Part shown: positions 16,855 to 25,274 of the stretch, in pieces
How positions within the stretch are numbered: position 1 is the first letter of the stretch
How the letters are laid out: each line of letters opens with the position of its first letter
DNA from: Lachnospiraceae bacterium
GTDB taxonomy: Bacteria > Bacillota > Clostridia > Lachnospirales > Lachnospiraceae
DNA length: 64,000 bases
Assembly (NCBI GenBank): GCA_900769115.1
Contig: CAAGFJ010000062.1
Location: 9,429 to 73,428, forward strand
Direction: 5' to 3'
Made by a program: the position numbers and the translations under genes
Notes under the pieces: generated by a model
Database searches by the model: none
What the model was told of the DNA's origin: nothing
What the model saw: only the letters and a program-made list of their open reading frames with translations

Positions 16855-17337
16855 CTATAACGAAAATATAATATCTTCTATAGATATAATGGGACATTTC
16901 ACTTCTTTTATGAGTGAAGATCTTATACTTTGATAAGCAAATGGTGCTGTTACAACTACCATTTCTACTGATTCGTTTTTAATATCACTTATTGATCCAA
17001 CACGAAATTCGTCACAATAATCTAAATCCTTATCAATAATAAAAGCAATTTCGACTTTTTGATTTATTAATTCTCGGCACAAACTCTTTCCCATAGATCC
17101 ATATCCATATATAACAATTTTATTAACTCCTATATTATCAAAATATTCTCCCAGATTTCTATTATTTTGCTTTAGTTCCAACCAATAATCAGAAAGATAA
17201 TAGTATGTGGAAAATTTTTTTACATTTTTTTGCATTTTATTATACTTAAAAAAATAGGTCCTCTTTCCTAGCATAATCAAAAATATCGAATATATTAACA
17301 ATATAAATACTATTACAACAGCACTAGATAATTTCAT
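16855..17337 (-). CDS. Membrane-anchored protein with Rossmann-like domain
   Basis: A 160-residue protein starting at ATG 17337 behind AAGGGG. One N-terminal transmembrane segment (SSAVVIVFILLIYSIFLIML) is followed by a basic region and a small nucleotide-binding-like domain (NKIVIYGYGSMGKSLCRELI, then AFIIDKD, VVVTAPFAYQ). The same domain occurs in the FkbM, GT4, GT-D and 598-residue proteins of this locus and in the adjacent gene ruin. The absence of any catalytic partner suggests a structural or regulatory role at the membrane. Function unknown. Confidence 0.7.
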   Translation of the reverse strand: MKLSSAVVIVFILLIYSIFLIMLGKRTYFFKYNKMQKNVKKFSTYYYLSDYWLELKQNNRNLGEYFDNIGVNKIVIYGYGSMGKSLCRELINQKVEIAFIIDKDLDYCDEFRVGSISDIKNESVEMVVVTAPFAYQSIRSSLIKEVKCPIISIEDIIFSL

Positions 17338-17350
17338 AATAACCCCTTCC

Positions 17351-17443
17351 CTATATAATCTCTTCCCCATTTTTCTTCAACCGTAATGCTACTGCAAAAC
17401 AAGCACCAATTTCTGTCGATAACATAACAATGCTTACAATACC
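17351..17443 (-). pseudogene. Remnant of a membrane-protein C-terminus
   Basis: A 30-residue open stretch directly after an in-frame TGA reads GIVSIVMLSTEIGACFAVAL and then a basic tail before TAG at 17351-17353. It looks like the last transmembrane helix of a polytopic protein, such as an O-unit flippase, which such loci normally contain. Nothing upstream continues it in frame. Confidence 0.35.
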
Positions 17444-17541
17444 TTTTCACAAGACCACCTCTCATTTCTCTTTTGTCAAACAAATTAATATAATAGAATA
17501 TTCTTTGTTCATATATATGCCATCACAACCCTGATCCTTTA

Positions 17542-17820
17542 TTACCACCCGAAAAGATCTATAAAAACAATGGCATCCTTATCATCTGCAACTTCGACCA
17601 TATCAATATTTTAATATATAACCATGGAATTCTTGTCAATTGCATATTTGATGTCTATTGATAAATTTTTCAATTCGTCATAAAGTCGATTTTCCAATTC
17701 ACCATACCATAAATCGCTACCTTGTTATATTTATTATCAATAAAAAATTTCCCCAAGATTGTTCCTTTTTGTTCCAATACAAACCACTCATTCAGCATAA
17801 TATCCTTTAAACTTACCTAC
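17542..17820 (-). pseudogene. Decayed copy of the Rossmann-like accessory domain
   Basis: Three frames read in succession reproduce the pattern of the neighbouring 160-residue protein. The first gives KFKGYY, the second LNEWFVLEQKG ... NKYNKVAIYGM, and the third NRLYDELKNLSIDIKYAIDK, then a TAA and NIDMVEVADDKDAIVF. At least two frameshifts and one stop are needed, so the gene is dead. The whole 17371-17931 gap contains this ruin and the membrane-protein remnant; I see no intact gene in it. Confidence 0.6.
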
Positions 17821-17931
17821 TTTTAGAGGAAACTGTTTTAACTCGATTCTTTACAATTTTTCCTTCAATCACACCTGTAATTAATCTCGTTAATCTTATC
17901 GTTCATTTTTTCATTTTGTTTACCTGTTTTC

Positions 17932-19371
17932 TTATTTATTACATATAATACGCTCCATTATATAATCAACATAATCATTCATATCACATAAATCTTTTAC
18001 TTTCTCATAAGCCTCCAATCCCATTATTTTGATTTCTTTTCTATTTTGCGAAAGATATTGTATGTGATTCACCATCTGACCTATATTTCCATAATCGACC
18101 ACGTACCCATTATATCCATCCCTTATAAAATGTTTGGAACTAAAGACATTAGTAAAAATAGGAACATCGCCAAATGACATTGATTCTAACATTGCCAACG
18201 AGCACCCCTCACATTCAGACATATTAATAGCTATATCATGTTTTAACCAAAAAGTTTCCATTTCCTCGTATTTTACTCTACCCAATAAGCGAACATGATC
18301 ACTTATCTTACTTTCCTTAATAAATTCATCCAACTGATTATATAGCGGTCCTTCACCTGCAATATCTAATTCATAATTGATACTTTTATCTTCTAAATGT
18401 TTTATTAAAGGTATTAGTAATTCTGAATGTTTATGAATTTTTTCAAGCCTAGCGGCATAAGCAATTTTAATAGGGGCTTTTATGTTTAATGTATACTTTC
18501 GATTTATATTTTTTATTTGTACAGGAGTTTCCTTAAACAATATTTTCTCATTACTCAATCCATACTTTTCTTGCAATATTCTACATGAATCCGGACTTAC
18601 ACACAATATATAATCAACCATAGATGATATTGCAACATTTTCTTCTAATATTCTGTATAGTCCTCCATGAACAGTTGAGACTATCGTAATCTGTTCTGTA
18701 TACTTCTCTTTTACTATAGCTGCAGCAATCAAAAGATTATCCACATGTGCCGTAAACACAACACAAGGCATACACTGTGTAAGCTTCTTAATTATTTTAT
18801 TTACAGCATGTATATCAAAATCAAAAAAACTTTCAACCCCTTCTATATGATACGCATGCTCTTTCAAGTCTTCTGGAGCCTCCGTAAAATCATCCTTAGA
18901 TAACATAATATAGGGAATATCCATTTTTTTCTTTAACATTCGAATCAATTCATATGTCCACTTTTCAACTCCTCCCAACACAAAACCTGCCCCACAGTCG
19001 AAAACAATTGAAAGTGATTTTCCGTCTTCCCCTTTCTCGAAACTATCTACCCTTGCCTTATATCTGTTCCAATTATTCATAACCACATTTAAGTTAGTCC
19101 ATATTTTTTCATTTTCAATACCATACGACTTTAATTGTTTAATAATATCATCTTTATATACACTGGCAATAATAAATACAATGTTATTCAACGTATGATT
19201 CTGCAAATATATATCCGCTTGAATAACAGGGAGACCCATATACTTATCCCCTTTTGGGTAATTATCCAAAAAACACTCAATCGTAATCTGTGAACTTTCT
19301 TTAATCAAATTATATACTCTTTTACCACCTTTTCCTGTTCCAAACAAAACATATTTCAAAGACGTATCCAT
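17932..19371 (-). CDS. GT4 glycosyltransferase with N-terminal Rossmann-like domain
   Basis: A 479-residue protein. Residues 1-~105 form the accessory nucleotide-binding-like domain (KYVLFGTGKGGKRVYNLIKE ... ECFLDNYPKGDKYMG). The rest is a GT-B glycosyltransferase: FDCGAGFVLGGVEKWTYELI, IKIAYAARLEKIHKHSELL, ELDIAGEGPLYNQL, and the nucleotide-sugar motif INMSECEGCSLAMLESMSFG. It is cytoplasmic, with no membrane helices. The fusion links a glycosyltransferase to the same domain found in four neighbours. The sugar is unknown. Confidence 0.87.
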   Translation of the reverse strand: MDTSLKYVLFGTGKGGKRVYNLIKESSQITIECFLDNYPKGDKYMGLPVIQADIYLQNHTLNNIVFIIASVYKDDIIKQLKSYGIENEKIWTNLNVVMNNWNRYKARVDSFEKGEDGKSLSIVFDCGAGFVLGGVEKWTYELIRMLKKKMDIPYIMLSKDDFTEAPEDLKEHAYHIEGVESFFDFDIHAVNKIIKKLTQCMPCVVFTAHVDNLLIAAAIVKEKYTEQITIVSTVHGGLYRILEENVAISSMVDYILCVSPDSCRILQEKYGLSNEKILFKETPVQIKNINRKYTLNIKAPIKIAYAARLEKIHKHSELLIPLIKHLEDKSINYELDIAGEGPLYNQLDEFIKESKISDHVRLLGRVKYEEMETFWLKHDIAINMSECEGCSLAMLESMSFGDVPIFTNVFSSKHFIRDGYNGYVVDYGNIGQMVNHIQYLSQNRKEIKIMGLEAYEKVKDLCDMNDYVDYIMERIICNK

Positions 19372-19390
19372 AAATAATGTTCCCTACTTT

Positions 19391-20623
19391 CTATTCGATA
19401 ATCTTAACTATTTCTCTTAAATAAGTATCATCCTTTACATCAGCAACAACATTTCCTCCAACTACTTCATTCGTATATTTTCCTTCAATTGCAACCTTGT
19501 GATCTTGCACTTTTCTCAGAAGCCACTCATATTCAATATCAAAATGTCCAATATCAATAGCCTGATACCCTTCTCTTGCCATGTCATACGCAAGAACGGT
19601 AGCTGTAGGTCCCAATGCGATTAACAGCAAATCATCCTTCCTACATTCTTCTATACATGCCTGTAAAATTCGATTATATTGCGAAAAAGCACCTTCACTT
19701 GGACCTAATATACGTTTTACAGAATTTGCACAATCCAATAAGTCATTCCCCACGCCAAATCGGGTTTCTCTTCCCTCTACAATAACAACATCTCTTTCAT
19801 TCCAGATTTGCTTCGATTTAGCAAACCACTGCTTAGCAAATTCCTTATTTTTCATCTCACTATACAACCTGCTAATAAACGCATTATAATACACTCTGTT
19901 CATATCAATATACTGATAATGCTCTTCTCTGTACTTTAACAAAACATTGCGAAAATAATTTGCATACTTATAATCTAATTGTGATAAATCCCCATAAATA
20001 TCTGCTAACCCAACTATATGACCCTCTATAGGAATCGTAAGCACTTCTTTCAAACGTTCTGACAAACTGTCATCCGGCTCCTGATATCCTTCTCTCCTAC
20101 CTGCAATCTGATCAAACTCTCCATCCCCAAACCGACTAAACGACACTCTCTCATGAATAAGTTTATCAATCGTCTCGTCTATTGACAACACCCTAGGTAT
20201 CTGAATTTTTTCTTTCATTACTTTATCCGCTATTTCATACTGCATATTAGCAACATATCTCTGTTGAAATTCAAATTGAGCCTGAAGTTCATCATAATAC
20301 ATTCCATCTACATATATGATATCTCGATACTTACCATACTGACTATGATCAAATGCAAAATAACAAATTATCTTATCCTCTCCCACGCCTAACTCTATCA
20401 GTTGTTTCCCAATTAATTCGTACTTAACTGATGCGATTATAATATAATCATAATTTTTTTGTATACCTTGCATGGGACTGTATATTTTCCATTCATGATA
20501 ATATGTATTTTGTTTTTTCACATTGTTATCCAAAAAGCCAACAAGATCCACATGATCATAATTCAAATTATTTAATACTTTCTGTGCACTAACCCCTGTA
20601 CCAAAAATTAATATTTTTTTCAT
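19391..20623 (-). CDS. GT-D fold (DUF1792) glycosyltransferase with Rossmann-like N-domain
   Basis: A 410-residue fusion. Residues 1-~95 are the accessory domain (KKILIFGTGVSAQKVLNNL ... VGFLDNNV). From ~140 the sequence matches the GT-D/DUF1792 family: SRFGDGEFDQI (RFGDGE at 164-169), VVIVEGRETRFGVGNDLLD, LLLIALGPTATVLAYDMA, and AIDIGHFDIEYEWLL. This family was described for a glucosyltransferase that extends the glycan of streptococcal serine-rich adhesins. Here it probably extends a protein-linked or lipid-linked surface glycan. It starts 18 bases before the next GT4 gene. Confidence 0.85.
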   Translation of the reverse strand: MKKILIFGTGVSAQKVLNNLNYDHVDLVGFLDNNVKKQNTYYHEWKIYSPMQGIQKNYDYIIIASVKYELIGKQLIELGVGEDKIICYFAFDHSQYGKYRDIIYVDGMYYDELQAQFEFQQRYVANMQYEIADKVMKEKIQIPRVLSIDETIDKLIHERVSFSRFGDGEFDQIAGRREGYQEPDDSLSERLKEVLTIPIEGHIVGLADIYGDLSQLDYKYANYFRNVLLKYREEHYQYIDMNRVYYNAFISRLYSEMKNKEFAKQWFAKSKQIWNERDVVIVEGRETRFGVGNDLLDCANSVKRILGPSEGAFSQYNRILQACIEECRKDDLLLIALGPTATVLAYDMAREGYQAIDIGHFDIEYEWLLRKVQDHKVAIEGKYTNEVVGGNVVADVKDDTYLREIVKIIE

Positions 20624-20634
20624 CTATATGTTCC

Positions 20635-21966
20635 TCAAATCCTTTCCACATCTCCACCAAAATATACCTCCATTATACCACTAATACTCTCCGACAAACA
20701 TTTGTCAATATAGGTATTTTTCTCACCAGTCCGAATTATTTTTAAGAATTCGGCAAGTTCATAACGGATTCCTTCCCCTTCTATCTTGTAAAAATGTCTC
20801 CGATTATTATTAAAATCCTCATATCTTATCTCAAAATATTCTAATTTCCACCAAGGCGATGGCACATATATATATGCTTTCGTTCCGGATATTACCAAAT
20901 TTCCTTCAGTTTTTACACCATACCCAACTTTCCCATGTGCAATTGCATTATCATATAACAACATAAAATCAGTAAATGAATCTGTACCATTCTCTTCATC
21001 AAAATGTGATACAAACATAGATTTTTTGTAGTTGCATCCTAATATTTTAAACATTGGTAGCATAGCAAACGGGCCCCAATCCGTCATACTTCCTCCCGAT
21101 TCTTTCTTGTTGTATGTCCATTCATTGGCTGGTTTCATAGAAGTACAACTTACATCAATTGCTTTAACAATACCAATTGCGCCACTCTTTATTAATGTAA
21201 CTAATCTCCCAAAAGCACGATAATATCCTGTTTTCAATGCTTCAAATAGTATCTTCTCATTCTGATCAGCACATTCATATAATTCACGTACATCCTCTCT
21301 ATTCAAAGCAATTGGTGATTCACACATTACATGACATCCACATTGTAATGCCTCTCGAACCCTTTGTGCCCGCTTCCTAGGTGAGGACAAAATATATACA
21401 GCGTCTACTTGCCCCAACATTTCGTCGTAATTAGTATATTTCTGATAATCAAATACAAAATCAGAATCATATTGTTCATTTTCAATACAGATTCCCTGAA
21501 TTCCTACACCGCTGACATATCTCGCCTCATTTACAAACTTACGCACCATCTCTCCAGTTCCCAGAATACCCATGCGAATAAATTGTCCATTTTCTCTTAA
21601 TAACGTACTAGAAATTCCCTTTGTCCTCTCCAAATATACAACATCACAATATTCATTCAAATAATCAAATTGTCCCGTCCAATCCGATCCAATCACAAAT
21701 ACATCTATATTGTATCGCTGCACATCATCAATTTTCTGCCCTTCATAATCCTCTAATATAATTTCATCCGCAAGTCCTGTATCTTTTACCGCCTGCACCC
21801 TTTCCACTGCCGATTGCCGGACATTTAATTTACCACGGGTTACATCATAATTATCTGTTGTAACTCCAACAATCAAATAATCCCCTAACTTCTTTGCCCT
21901 TTCCAATAATCTAAGATGCCCTTCATGAAACAAGTCAAACGTTCCATACGTAATTACACGTTTCAT
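20635..21966 (-). CDS. Cytidylyltransferase-oxidoreductase fusion (TagD + Gfo/Idh/MocA)
   Basis: A 443-residue fusion. Residues 1-~128 are a TagD-like cytidylyltransferase with HEGH (14-17) and RTKGISST. From ~132 follows a Gfo/Idh/MocA NAD(P)-dependent oxidoreductase (RMGILGTGEMVRKFVNEA ... CHVMCESPIALNRED, with the EP/S-type Lys site changed to ESPIAL). One polypeptide thus may reduce a ketone and activate the resulting phospho-alcohol as a CDP derivative. Its start overlaps the HisC-like gene by 4 bases, indicating coupling. A stand-alone TagD copy lies 3 kb upstream. Substrates are not known. Confidence 0.85.
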   Translation of the reverse strand: MKRVITYGTFDLFHEGHLRLLERAKKLGDYLIVGVTTDNYDVTRGKLNVRQSAVERVQAVKDTGLADEIILEDYEGQKIDDVQRYNIDVFVIGSDWTGQFDYLNEYCDVVYLERTKGISSTLLRENGQFIRMGILGTGEMVRKFVNEARYVSGVGIQGICIENEQYDSDFVFDYQKYTNYDEMLGQVDAVYILSSPRKRAQRVREALQCGCHVMCESPIALNREDVRELYECADQNEKILFEALKTGYYRAFGRLVTLIKSGAIGIVKAIDVSCTSMKPANEWTYNKKESGGSMTDWGPFAMLPMFKILGCNYKKSMFVSHFDEENGTDSFTDFMLLYDNAIAHGKVGYGVKTEGNLVISGTKAYIYVPSPWWKLEYFEIRYEDFNNNRRHFYKIEGEGIRYELAEFLKIIRTGEKNTYIDKCLSESISGIMEVYFGGDVERI

Positions 21967-23051
21967 ATCTTCTCACCCTTCTGACAATCCAATTCAATTA
22001 ATGCATCTACAAAATATTGCATTACTCTTGTACTTCCTACCGAAACTCGAATATACTCTTTCAGCCATTTATTTCCATATGTCTTAATCAAAATACGTTT
22101 TTGCTGTTTCAGGTTCTTTTCCAAGTCATGCGTATCTTTCCTTGTCCTAACAAAAACATAGTTTCCAATACCATCTATTACTTCATATCCTCTTTGTCTC
22201 AAAGTGTCAATCGTATATTGCTTTCCCGCCTTCTCCTCCTCTATCATGTTTGTAATAATATCCGGTTTATCTAATAATCTTTCTGCAAATTTCAATGCAA
22301 CTGCATTCACTTCAAATGTCAATCTCGATTTACGAACACAGTCAATAATTGTCTTATTACTAATAATCAAACCCAACCGGCAAGCTGCCATGGAAAACAA
22401 CTTAGAAAATGTCCGAAGCACCACCACATTATCATACTCTAACGCTTTAGGAATAAATGTCTTATCGTAAAAATAATGATATGCCTCATCTACAATCACA
22501 ATAGCACCCTTCTCCCTTGCCTTGTCAACAACAGCACACATCTCCTCCATCGTATATGCCTTACCGATGGGATTATTAGGATTCAACAATACCACTACAT
22601 CCGTCTCATCATCTATTGCCTCAATAATCTTCTCCACACAAACAGACAAATCCTCCTCGCAATCCACTGGTTTATGTCTAAGTCCTAATATAGAGCAATT
22701 TACTGCATACATTTCAAATGATGGATTAATTGTTACAACTTTATTTCCTTCTTTGCAAAATATTTCCAACAAATATCGAATAGCCATATCCGATCCATTT
22801 GTAGATAACACATTCTCAAAGTCTACCCCTATAAACTTTGCATATTTATTAAGAAAGATATCCGGTTCTGGATAGGTAGCCAGGAACCCCGGTGTAATCT
22901 CCTGAATAGTATCTTTTACAAAATCTTCAGGCAACCCTTCTGGATTCTCATTCATATCATATCGATAATAGTCATATCTTCCCTGCTCAGGAAAAATTCG
23001 CACGCATTTCTCCACATTCGGATTCACATAATATTTTGTTGTCTTATCCAT
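21963..23051 (-). CDS. HisC-like class I/II aminotransferase
   Basis: A 362-residue PLP enzyme of the histidinol-phosphate aminotransferase type: NPNNPIG (157-163), VDEAYHYF (Asp188) and the Schiff-base Lys217 in RTFSKLFSMAACRLG. No his biosynthesis genes are nearby. In Campylobacter capsule loci HisC-like enzymes make serinol phosphate or ethanolamine phosphate. The coupling here to a cytidylyltransferase-oxidoreductase fusion suggests synthesis of an amino-alcohol phosphate for attachment to the glycan. That assignment is inference; the family membership is clear. GAGGTG precedes the ATG. Confidence 0.82.
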   Translation of the reverse strand: MDKTTKYYVNPNVEKCVRIFPEQGRYDYYRYDMNENPEGLPEDFVKDTIQEITPGFLATYPEPDIFLNKYAKFIGVDFENVLSTNGSDMAIRYLLEIFCKEGNKVVTINPSFEMYAVNCSILGLRHKPVDCEEDLSVCVEKIIEAIDDETDVVVLLNPNNPIGKAYTMEEMCAVVDKAREKGAIVIVDEAYHYFYDKTFIPKALEYDNVVVLRTFSKLFSMAACRLGLIISNKTIIDCVRKSRLTFEVNAVALKFAERLLDKPDIITNMIEEEKAGKQYTIDTLRQRGYEVIDGIGNYVFVRTRKDTHDLEKNLKQQKRILIKTYGNKWLKEYIRVSVGSTRVMQYFVDALIELDCQKGEKI

Positions 23052-23065
23052 CTTCCATCACCTCT

Positions 23066-24862
23066 TCAATAATGCATTTCAAGGAAATCAGGAAATTCTA
23101 TCTTATATTGACTTCTTACCTGATTTATGAAACTCTGCCCCTCATCTGTATTCGCTAAGTTAACATGTAAATTATCTTTTCGGTACAGCTCTTCTTTTCC
23201 CGTTCTAGTCACACAATAAACATATTCATTTGATTGAAAACCTTGTATTCCATCTATATAATCCGTCAACCCTCTTTGCACCGCAACATCTCGAAACATC
23301 TTATTGTGTGTACTATAATATTGATATTGTACAATGTCTTTATAAGGAATCTCCGCATCACCCCATATATAATATTCCACAATTGGATTAAAACGAATTA
23401 AGCTCTGTATATGTTCTATCTCTTCATGTTCTAGTCCCGGCCCTTTTATTGCAAGCACACAATGCGTGGATCTTTCTGTATCCGTTGCATAACAATAAAA
23501 TGGTACACATTTTTCTGGATCGTATACAATCTGTGAATGATCACTAAATATAACTTGATAAGACTTCTCGGGAAGCAGCTTCTTATAATAGGCAAATTCT
23601 GCATCTACATATGTCAGGCAATCCTGTAATTGTTGTTCAATAAAATCCGACATATCTACAATTCCTACATCTTTGAATCCCATTGCAACGGGCTTCTTTG
23701 TATGATATCCACATAGTAATGGAAAATGAAGCTCCCATGGATAATACATATAGTTAAATGTTAATTTACCATTTGATGCTATATCACAGGCTAACGTCCA
23801 TAATTTGTCTGTCATATGTATCTGATCAACATAACGAATCCGCGAATCCTCTTTAAATATTCGCCATTCAGCTGATGAATACAAGTTGAGATCATATCCT
23901 TTCTCATATGCATTACTCAACAACTCACATTCATCTAATGACAAAATAAAACGATCTTCATATACATTCTCTGTATACGGAAGATTTCCTGTAATCGTTG
24001 CATACATACTTTCATATGTTGTTGGTGCCACAGATTGCATTTGTTTGAACACTATCGATTCTTTAAGATATTCACCTAATACCTTATATTGCCCCGGTTC
24101 ATCTGCAAATACATCAACTGCACGTAATGCATCAATATACTGAATAATAATATCGCCTGTCCTTTTCTGATTCTTAGCTGTTACCTCATCCACTATCTGT
24201 TGCACTTGCTTCTTTACATTCAACAATTGTTCCCAATTCTCATAATGATTGTTGACATATATATCTATATAGCGAAACGCATAGAGGAAATCTTTAATAT
24301 GCAAATAGGATGCTATCAATTTCCATAGTAACTTTGCTTTCTCATTATCGTCAGTGTTTTCATACGCAATACGAACATCATACAGTTCCGAATAAAAACT
24401 TCTCTCTTCATAAAAGTTATAATGTATATCAATTCCTCGATTACGCAATTCTTGATAAATGTCTAACGCCTCACATTGAGGTCCATATTCAAACAAACTC
24501 CTTTTAATCGACTCTGCACTAGATCTTGATGAGATAATCACCACATCTATATCCTTCTTGCTCAATTCTTCTGGTGCAATAATCGGATATCCCAACAACT
24601 GTTTACCCTGCAATTCCTTGCACGAATCAACCAGACACTCTACCCCCTGTAAACAAGTTGCATACTTTGTTAATAATACAGATGCATGGCTTGTTAAAGA
24701 ATTATTATAACCCGCCCCCCACAAGGCAATCTTTTTTTTCAAGCACCTTTTTTGAAGCAATTCTAAGATAATATTATGAATCTGCGTACTATCAACAAAA
24801 TCATCCCTTATCAAATGATTTTCTTCTAATATTTGATTATATCTTGTCTCATAAATATTCAT
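23066..24862 (-). CDS. Rossmann-like domain fused to a sulfatase/alkaline-phosphatase-fold domain
   Basis: A 598-residue protein I do not recognise as a named family. Residues ~42-130 are the recurrent accessory domain (KKKIALWGAGYNNSLTSHAS ... DIDVVIISSRSS). After a helical region, ~240-560 has the order of the sulfatase-like fold: IIQYIDALRAVDVF, VAPTTYESMYATITGNLPYT, IFSDHSQIVYD, and HCVLAIKGPGLEHEEIEHIQ. Metal ligands would be the early Asp and the late DH. Enzymes of this fold transfer phosphoethanolamine or phosphoglycerol, but it has no membrane helices. With TagD and TagB/F neighbours, phospho-alcohol transfer is plausible but unproved. Confidence 0.55.
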   Translation of the reverse strand: MNIYETRYNQILEENHLIRDDFVDSTQIHNIILELLQKRCLKKKIALWGAGYNNSLTSHASVLLTKYATCLQGVECLVDSCKELQGKQLLGYPIIAPEELSKKDIDVVIISSRSSAESIKRSLFEYGPQCEALDIYQELRNRGIDIHYNFYEERSFYSELYDVRIAYENTDDNEKAKLLWKLIASYLHIKDFLYAFRYIDIYVNNHYENWEQLLNVKKQVQQIVDEVTAKNQKRTGDIIIQYIDALRAVDVFADEPGQYKVLGEYLKESIVFKQMQSVAPTTYESMYATITGNLPYTENVYEDRFILSLDECELLSNAYEKGYDLNLYSSAEWRIFKEDSRIRYVDQIHMTDKLWTLACDIASNGKLTFNYMYYPWELHFPLLCGYHTKKPVAMGFKDVGIVDMSDFIEQQLQDCLTYVDAEFAYYKKLLPEKSYQVIFSDHSQIVYDPEKCVPFYCYATDTERSTHCVLAIKGPGLEHEEIEHIQSLIRFNPIVEYYIWGDAEIPYKDIVQYQYYSTHNKMFRDVAVQRGLTDYIDGIQGFQSNEYVYCVTRTGKEELYRKDNLHVNLANTDEGQSFINQVRSQYKIEFPDFLEMHY

Positions 24863-24874
24863 ATGCTACCTTCT

Positions 24875-25264
24875 CTACATCTTCAGATCACTCTTAATCT
24901 TTGTTGTTGATATCTCCGGTGTCCGTTTTAAGTACACCACTTCACAATAATCCTTTAGAAAGTCAAACTTTCCTTCCCAGTCATTCCCCATCACAAAGGT
25001 ATCTACCTTGAACTCCTTCACATCGGATATCTTCTGTCCCCAGTTTTCTTCTGGAATTACAAGATCCACATAGCGAATGGCCTCCAATAATCTCTTTCGT
25101 TCCTCATAAGAAAAGTATGTGACTTTTCCCTTCGACTGTTCGTTGAACTCATCTGTTGATAGCGCAACAATCAGATAATCCCCTAATGCCTTAGCGCGTT
25201 GCAATAGATTGATATGCCCATAATGCAACAGGTCAAATGTCCCATATGTAATAACCTTCTTCAT
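24875..25264 (-). CDS. tagD: TagD-like glycerol-3-phosphate cytidylyltransferase
   Basis: A 129-residue single-domain cytidylyltransferase, the usual length for TagD. HYGH (residues 14-17) and RTPEISTT are the nucleotide-binding motifs; GNDWEGKFDFL is also typical. It makes CDP-glycerol, or a related CDP-alcohol, from CTP. Directly upstream (10 bases) is a TagB/F-type polymerase that would use CDP-glycerol. It is a paralogue of the N-terminal domain of the fusion protein at 20635-21966. AAGGAGAG precedes the ATG. Confidence 0.9.
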   Translation of the reverse strand: MKKVITYGTFDLLHYGHINLLQRAKALGDYLIVALSTDEFNEQSKGKVTYFSYEERKRLLEAIRYVDLVIPEENWGQKISDVKEFKVDTFVMGNDWEGKFDFLKDYCEVVYLKRTPEISTTKIKSDLKM

Positions 25265-25274
25265 ATATCTCTCC

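Noticed and set aside
21963..23051. Histidine biosynthesis gene hisC
   Set aside because: No other his genes are nearby, and the gene is translationally coupled to a cytidylyltransferase fusion in a glycan locus.
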